Origin: DASRDE01 sp035938175
GTDB lineage: Bacteria; Vulcanimicrobiota; Vulcanimicrobiia; Vulcanimicrobiales; Vulcanimicrobiaceae
Length of the DNA: 64,000 bases
NCBI GenBank assembly: GCA_035938175.1
Contig: DASZHD010000008.1
Location: 1-64,000, forward strand
Direction: 5' to 3'
A program made the position numbers and the translations under genes. The notes under the pieces are model-generated. The model worked only from the letters and a program-made list of their open reading frames with translations, did no database searches and had not been told where the DNA came from. The number at the start of each line of letters is the position of its first letter. Within the stretch, counting starts at the first letter, position 1. Of this stretch, positions 61,800-64,000 are shown in pieces.

Positions 61800-62512
61800 C
61801 TCCGTGGATTGCGGCGTTCACCGCGTTCACCGCATCGGCGCTCGAATTCGTCGAGGCGGCAACGATCGTGATGGCCGTAGGCTACACTGCGGGTTGGCGG
61901 GTCGCATTATCGGCCACCGCATGGGCCGTTGCCGTTCTTCTGATCGTCACGGGCATATTGGGCCCGCTGCTCGTCACGTACGTTCCGATTGCGGTGCTGC
62001 AGATTGCAGTCGGGATATTCTTGTTGCTGTTCGGGTACACATGGCTGCGAAAAGCGATTTGGCGCTACGCCGGACGCAAGAGCGTGCGAAATGAAGAAGC
62101 GGAATTCGAAAAGGACGTAGCGCAGTTGAAGGCGCACCACGAACGCCGCTACGCATTTTTGACCGCTTTTAACGGCGTTCTGTTGGAGGGGTTGGAGGTC
62201 GCGATTATCGTTATCACATTTGCGACCGAACGCGCCGGAACGTTCCTGTGGGCGGCTGCCGGTGCTTTGGCTGCGGGCGTGCTCGTCGTCGCCGCCGCCG
62301 CAATTCTGCGCGCTCCGTTCTCACGAATTCCCGAGAACGCGATGGGCTTCATCGTCGGCGTGATGCTCCTCACGTTCGGAACGTTCTGGAGCGGCGAGGG
62401 ATTGGGCTACACGTGGTGGGCGGGTGACGCGGCGCTTGCAACGATCGCCGCCGCATACGTGCTTGCTGCATTCGTCCTGATCGCGGTTCTTCGGCGCCCG
62501 GCCTCCGCATGA
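61796..62512 (+). CDS. COG4280-like integral membrane protein
   Basis: 238 aa, about six or seven helices. Two acidic intramembrane motifs, ASALEFVEAATIVMAVGYTA and VLLEGLEVAIIVITFAT, occur once in each half and a GEGLGYTWW element near the end. Paired E-x-x-E helices resemble cation permeases such as FTR1 or LysE-like exporters, but no specific substrate is supported. The two halves are joined by a charged loop (KSVRNEEAEFEKDVAQLKAH). ATGA overlaps on both sides tie it to the phosphoesterase and to the small gene downstream. Confidence 0.7.
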   Translation: MTPWIAAFTAFTASALEFVEAATIVMAVGYTAGWRVALSATAWAVAVLLIVTGILGPLLVTYVPIAVLQIAVGIFLLLFGYTWLRKAIWRYAGRKSVRNEEAEFEKDVAQLKAHHERRYAFLTAFNGVLLEGLEVAIIVITFATERAGTFLWAAAGALAAGVLVVAAAAILRAPFSRIPENAMGFIVGVMLLTFGTFWSGEGLGYTWWAGDAALATIAAAYVLAAFVLIAVLRRPASA

Positions 62513-62685
62513 AGAACGTTTACAAATTCGTCGCCGGCAACTCTCGCGCGGCGCCCGCCGGCATTGCGCTCGCGATCGGCATTTCTTTGCCGGCGCGCCA
62601 CGCAGGCGGTTGGACGCCGGCCGTGGTGTACTTGCTCGTTCTCGTGCTAACGCTGGCGGCGAGTACTCTGGAACCTGTACAATGA
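62509..62685 (+). CDS. 58-aa membrane peptide upstream of formate dehydrogenase
   Basis: I do not recognise it. The start ATG 62509 overlaps the previous stop (ATGA). The peptide is a basic N-terminus (MKNVYKFVAGNSR), a weakly hydrophobic stretch (APAGIALAIGISLPA) and a strong C-terminal helix (AVVYLLVLVLTLAASTL). It ends 7 nt before fdhA. The tight coupling on both sides makes translation likely. It could anchor or regulate the neighbouring membrane protein or the dehydrogenase. Confidence 0.6.
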   Translation: MKNVYKFVAGNSRAAPAGIALAIGISLPARHAGGWTPAVVYLLVLVLTLAASTLEPVQ

Positions 62686-62692
62686 TCCAACG

Positions 62693-64000
62693 ATGAGCAC
62701 CTCGCCCGACGGCCGCATCGACATCACCGGCATTTTGACGCGGGCGCGCGAAGAATTCGATCTTCGCGTCGGCGCACTTCCGAACGTTCCGTCAAAACGG
62801 ACGCAAGAACTCACCTCGCGCGTGAAACACGCCAAAGCCGTCCCGAGCGTCTGTCCGTATTGCGCCGTCGGATGCGGCACGCTGGCGTACGTTTCTAAGG
62901 ACGGCAAACTGCTCGACGTCGAGGGCAATCCTGAAAGCCCCATCTCGCAAGGCCATCTGTGTCCCAAAGGCTCGGCGATCTTCGGTTTTGCGGTGAACAG
63001 CCGGCGCTGGACGACTGCAAAATACCGTGCGCCGTTTAGCGACCGCTGGGAAGACCGTCCGCTGGACTGGGTCATGGAGCGCGTCGCTCAGCTCACCAAG
63101 AAAACCCGCGACGAAACGTTCGTGCGCGAAAAGGACGGCAAACGCGTCAATCATACGCTGGGCATCGCATCGCTGGGCGGCGCAACGTTTGCGGTGGAAG
63201 AGAATTATCTGCTCGGAAAGCTGATGCACAGCTTGGGCGTCGTCTCGGTAGAGAACCAGGCCCGAATATGACATAGCTCGACGGTGCCTGGTCTAGGCAC
63301 CTCGTTCGGACGCGGCGGCGCAACGACGTACCTACAGGATCTGCAAAATGCGGATTGCATTTTGATTGAAGGCAGCAACTTTGCCGAAGCCCACCCGGTG
63401 GGATTCCGGTTCGTCGTCAAAGCGAAGGAGCGCGGCGCGAAGATCGTTCACGTCGACCCGCGCTTTACGCGGACCTCGGCATTGGCCGATATCTTTGCGC
63501 CGATCCGCAGCGGCAGCGACATCGCGTTTCTGGGCGGCATCATCAACTGGGTGCTCTCCAACGGGCGCTATTTCAAAGACTACGTTCGCAACTATACGAA
63601 TGCCGCAAACATCGTCTGCGAAGATTTCAAAGACACCGAAGATCTCGACGGATTCTTCTCGGGATTCACCGGTCACGATACCGGGCTTTCCCAGATGTCG
63701 CACCAGGGATCCGCGGCCGGGGGGCGCGGCACGGCCGGCGCCTACGACTCCAGCTCGTGGCAGTTCGAGAAAAACGCCGACGGTTCGTTCAAACGCGACG
63801 AGATGCTCGAACATCCGCGCTGCGTGCTCCAGATTCTGCGCCGCCATTTTTCACGGTACACTCCCGAGATGGTCGAGCGCGTGTGCGGCACGCCGCGGAA
63901 GCTGTTTTTGGAGATTTGCGAAACGCTCGCGCAAAATAGCGGCCGCGACCGCACTACCGCATTTGCGTACGCGGTGGGGTGGACGCAGCACACTGTCGGC
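62693..64000 (+). CDS. fdhA: Formate dehydrogenase catalytic subunit, selenocysteine-containing (5' part)
   Basis: At least 436 codons, still open at the window end. The [4Fe-4S] site is C54, C57, C61 and C90 (VCPYCAVGCG...LCPKG). ASLGGATFAVEENYL and ENQARI-Sec-HSSTVPGLG surround the active residue; TGA 63269-63271 is codon 193 and must encode selenocysteine. The frame then continues with AEAHPVGFRFVVKAKERGAK and VDPRFTRTSALADIFAPIRS, all conserved in Mo/W-bis-MGD formate dehydrogenases of the FdnG/FdoG type. No Tat signal is seen, so it is probably cytoplasm-facing, as in actinobacterial forms. A SECIS hairpin lies just after the TGA. MobA at 42188 could supply the cofactor. Confidence 0.95.
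63272..63301 (+). promoter_or_regulatory. SECIS element for selenocysteine insertion
   Basis: Right after the TGA, ggtgcc (63283-63288) pairs perfectly with ggcacc (63296-63301); a further T-A pair (63289/63295) closes an apical loop GGTCT (63290-63294). GGUCU is the SelB-binding loop of the E. coli fdhF SECIS. The loop starts 19 nt downstream of the TGA, the spacing I recall for E. coli fdhF. The hairpin lies within the coding frame, as bacterial SECIS elements do. Confidence 0.93.

Noticed and set aside
63272..64000. A separate second gene or frameshifted pseudogene after the TGA in fdhA
   Set aside because: Frame is unchanged across the TGA, conserved sequence continues at once, and a GGUCU hairpin sits at the expected distance; selenocysteine explains it better than decay.
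1..64000. CRISPR arrays, tRNA/rRNA genes, transposases, phage genes
   Set aside because: I looked for regularly spaced repeats, cloverleaf-like segments and transposase or integrase motifs and saw none. The window is too tightly packed with coding sequence to leave room for most of these.

Overview
The window is GC-rich and densely coded: genes abut or overlap by 1-8 nt, there is no gene-free stretch above 300 bases, and I see no tRNA, rRNA, CRISPR array, phage or insertion sequence. A secretin and a TonB-like protein imply two membranes. The C5 heme pathway, menaquinone genes, a b6-type cytochrome b, Rex, and an actinobacterial-type selenocysteine formate dehydrogenase form an unusual mixture. 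It suggests an uncultivated deep-branching diderm lineage such as Eremiobacterota/WPS-2. That placement is inference; no marker gene here settles it.

Layout. (1) 0.1-20.2 kb: a complete Tad/Flp (type IVc) pilus locus in two divergent operons that meet at 7179-7350. The minus operon carries secretin, a Flp-like pilin, two TadE-like proteins, a TadG-like protein and an unknown exported protein. The plus operon carries a stalk-domain protein, two Flp pilins with a strong hairpin terminator between them, two prepilin peptidases, CpaB, a fused TadZ-TadA ATPase, TadB, TadC, DUF192 and two large membrane proteins. Two paralogous ATPase-BTAD regulators bracket the locus, the second next to a GT87-type membrane glycosyltransferase. 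(2) 20.3-28.4 kb: glutaredoxin-like protein, a GT-C glycosyltransferase, rsmI, metG, a diguanylate cyclase, tatD and a PLD-like protein. (3) 28.4-37.8 kb: energy-conversion block with menG, polyprenyl synthase, tatA, tatC, ccsB/ccsA, a Rieske protein with a Tat-like motif, and a cytochrome b fused to a c-type cytochrome. A DUF885 peptidase lies inside it on the other strand. (4) 40.1-47.9 kb: heme biosynthesis hemC-hemB-mobA-hemL-rex-hemA-hemD, then DUF92. (5) 48-56.2 kb: TonB-like protein, arginase, a DUF5069/AI-2E fusion, and a BMP-type ABC importer. (6) 56.3-64 kb: class A beta-lactamase-like protein, ilvE, chrA, a beta-propeller phosphoesterase, a COG4280-like membrane protein, a 58-aa membrane peptide, and formate dehydrogenase running off the window.

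How parts join: heme, cytochrome c maturation, Tat export and menaquinone genes together supply the Rieske/cytochrome bc complex, and Rex is a plausible NADH-sensing regulator beside them. MobA would supply the guanylated molybdopterin that FdhA needs. The best-supported unusual feature is in fdhA: an in-frame TGA at 63269-63271 followed by a hairpin with a GGUCU loop, the hallmark of bacterial selenocysteine insertion. Other notable points are two consecutive genes (hemD, DUF92) whose conserved N-termini can only be reached from an AUC start, and several domain fusions.
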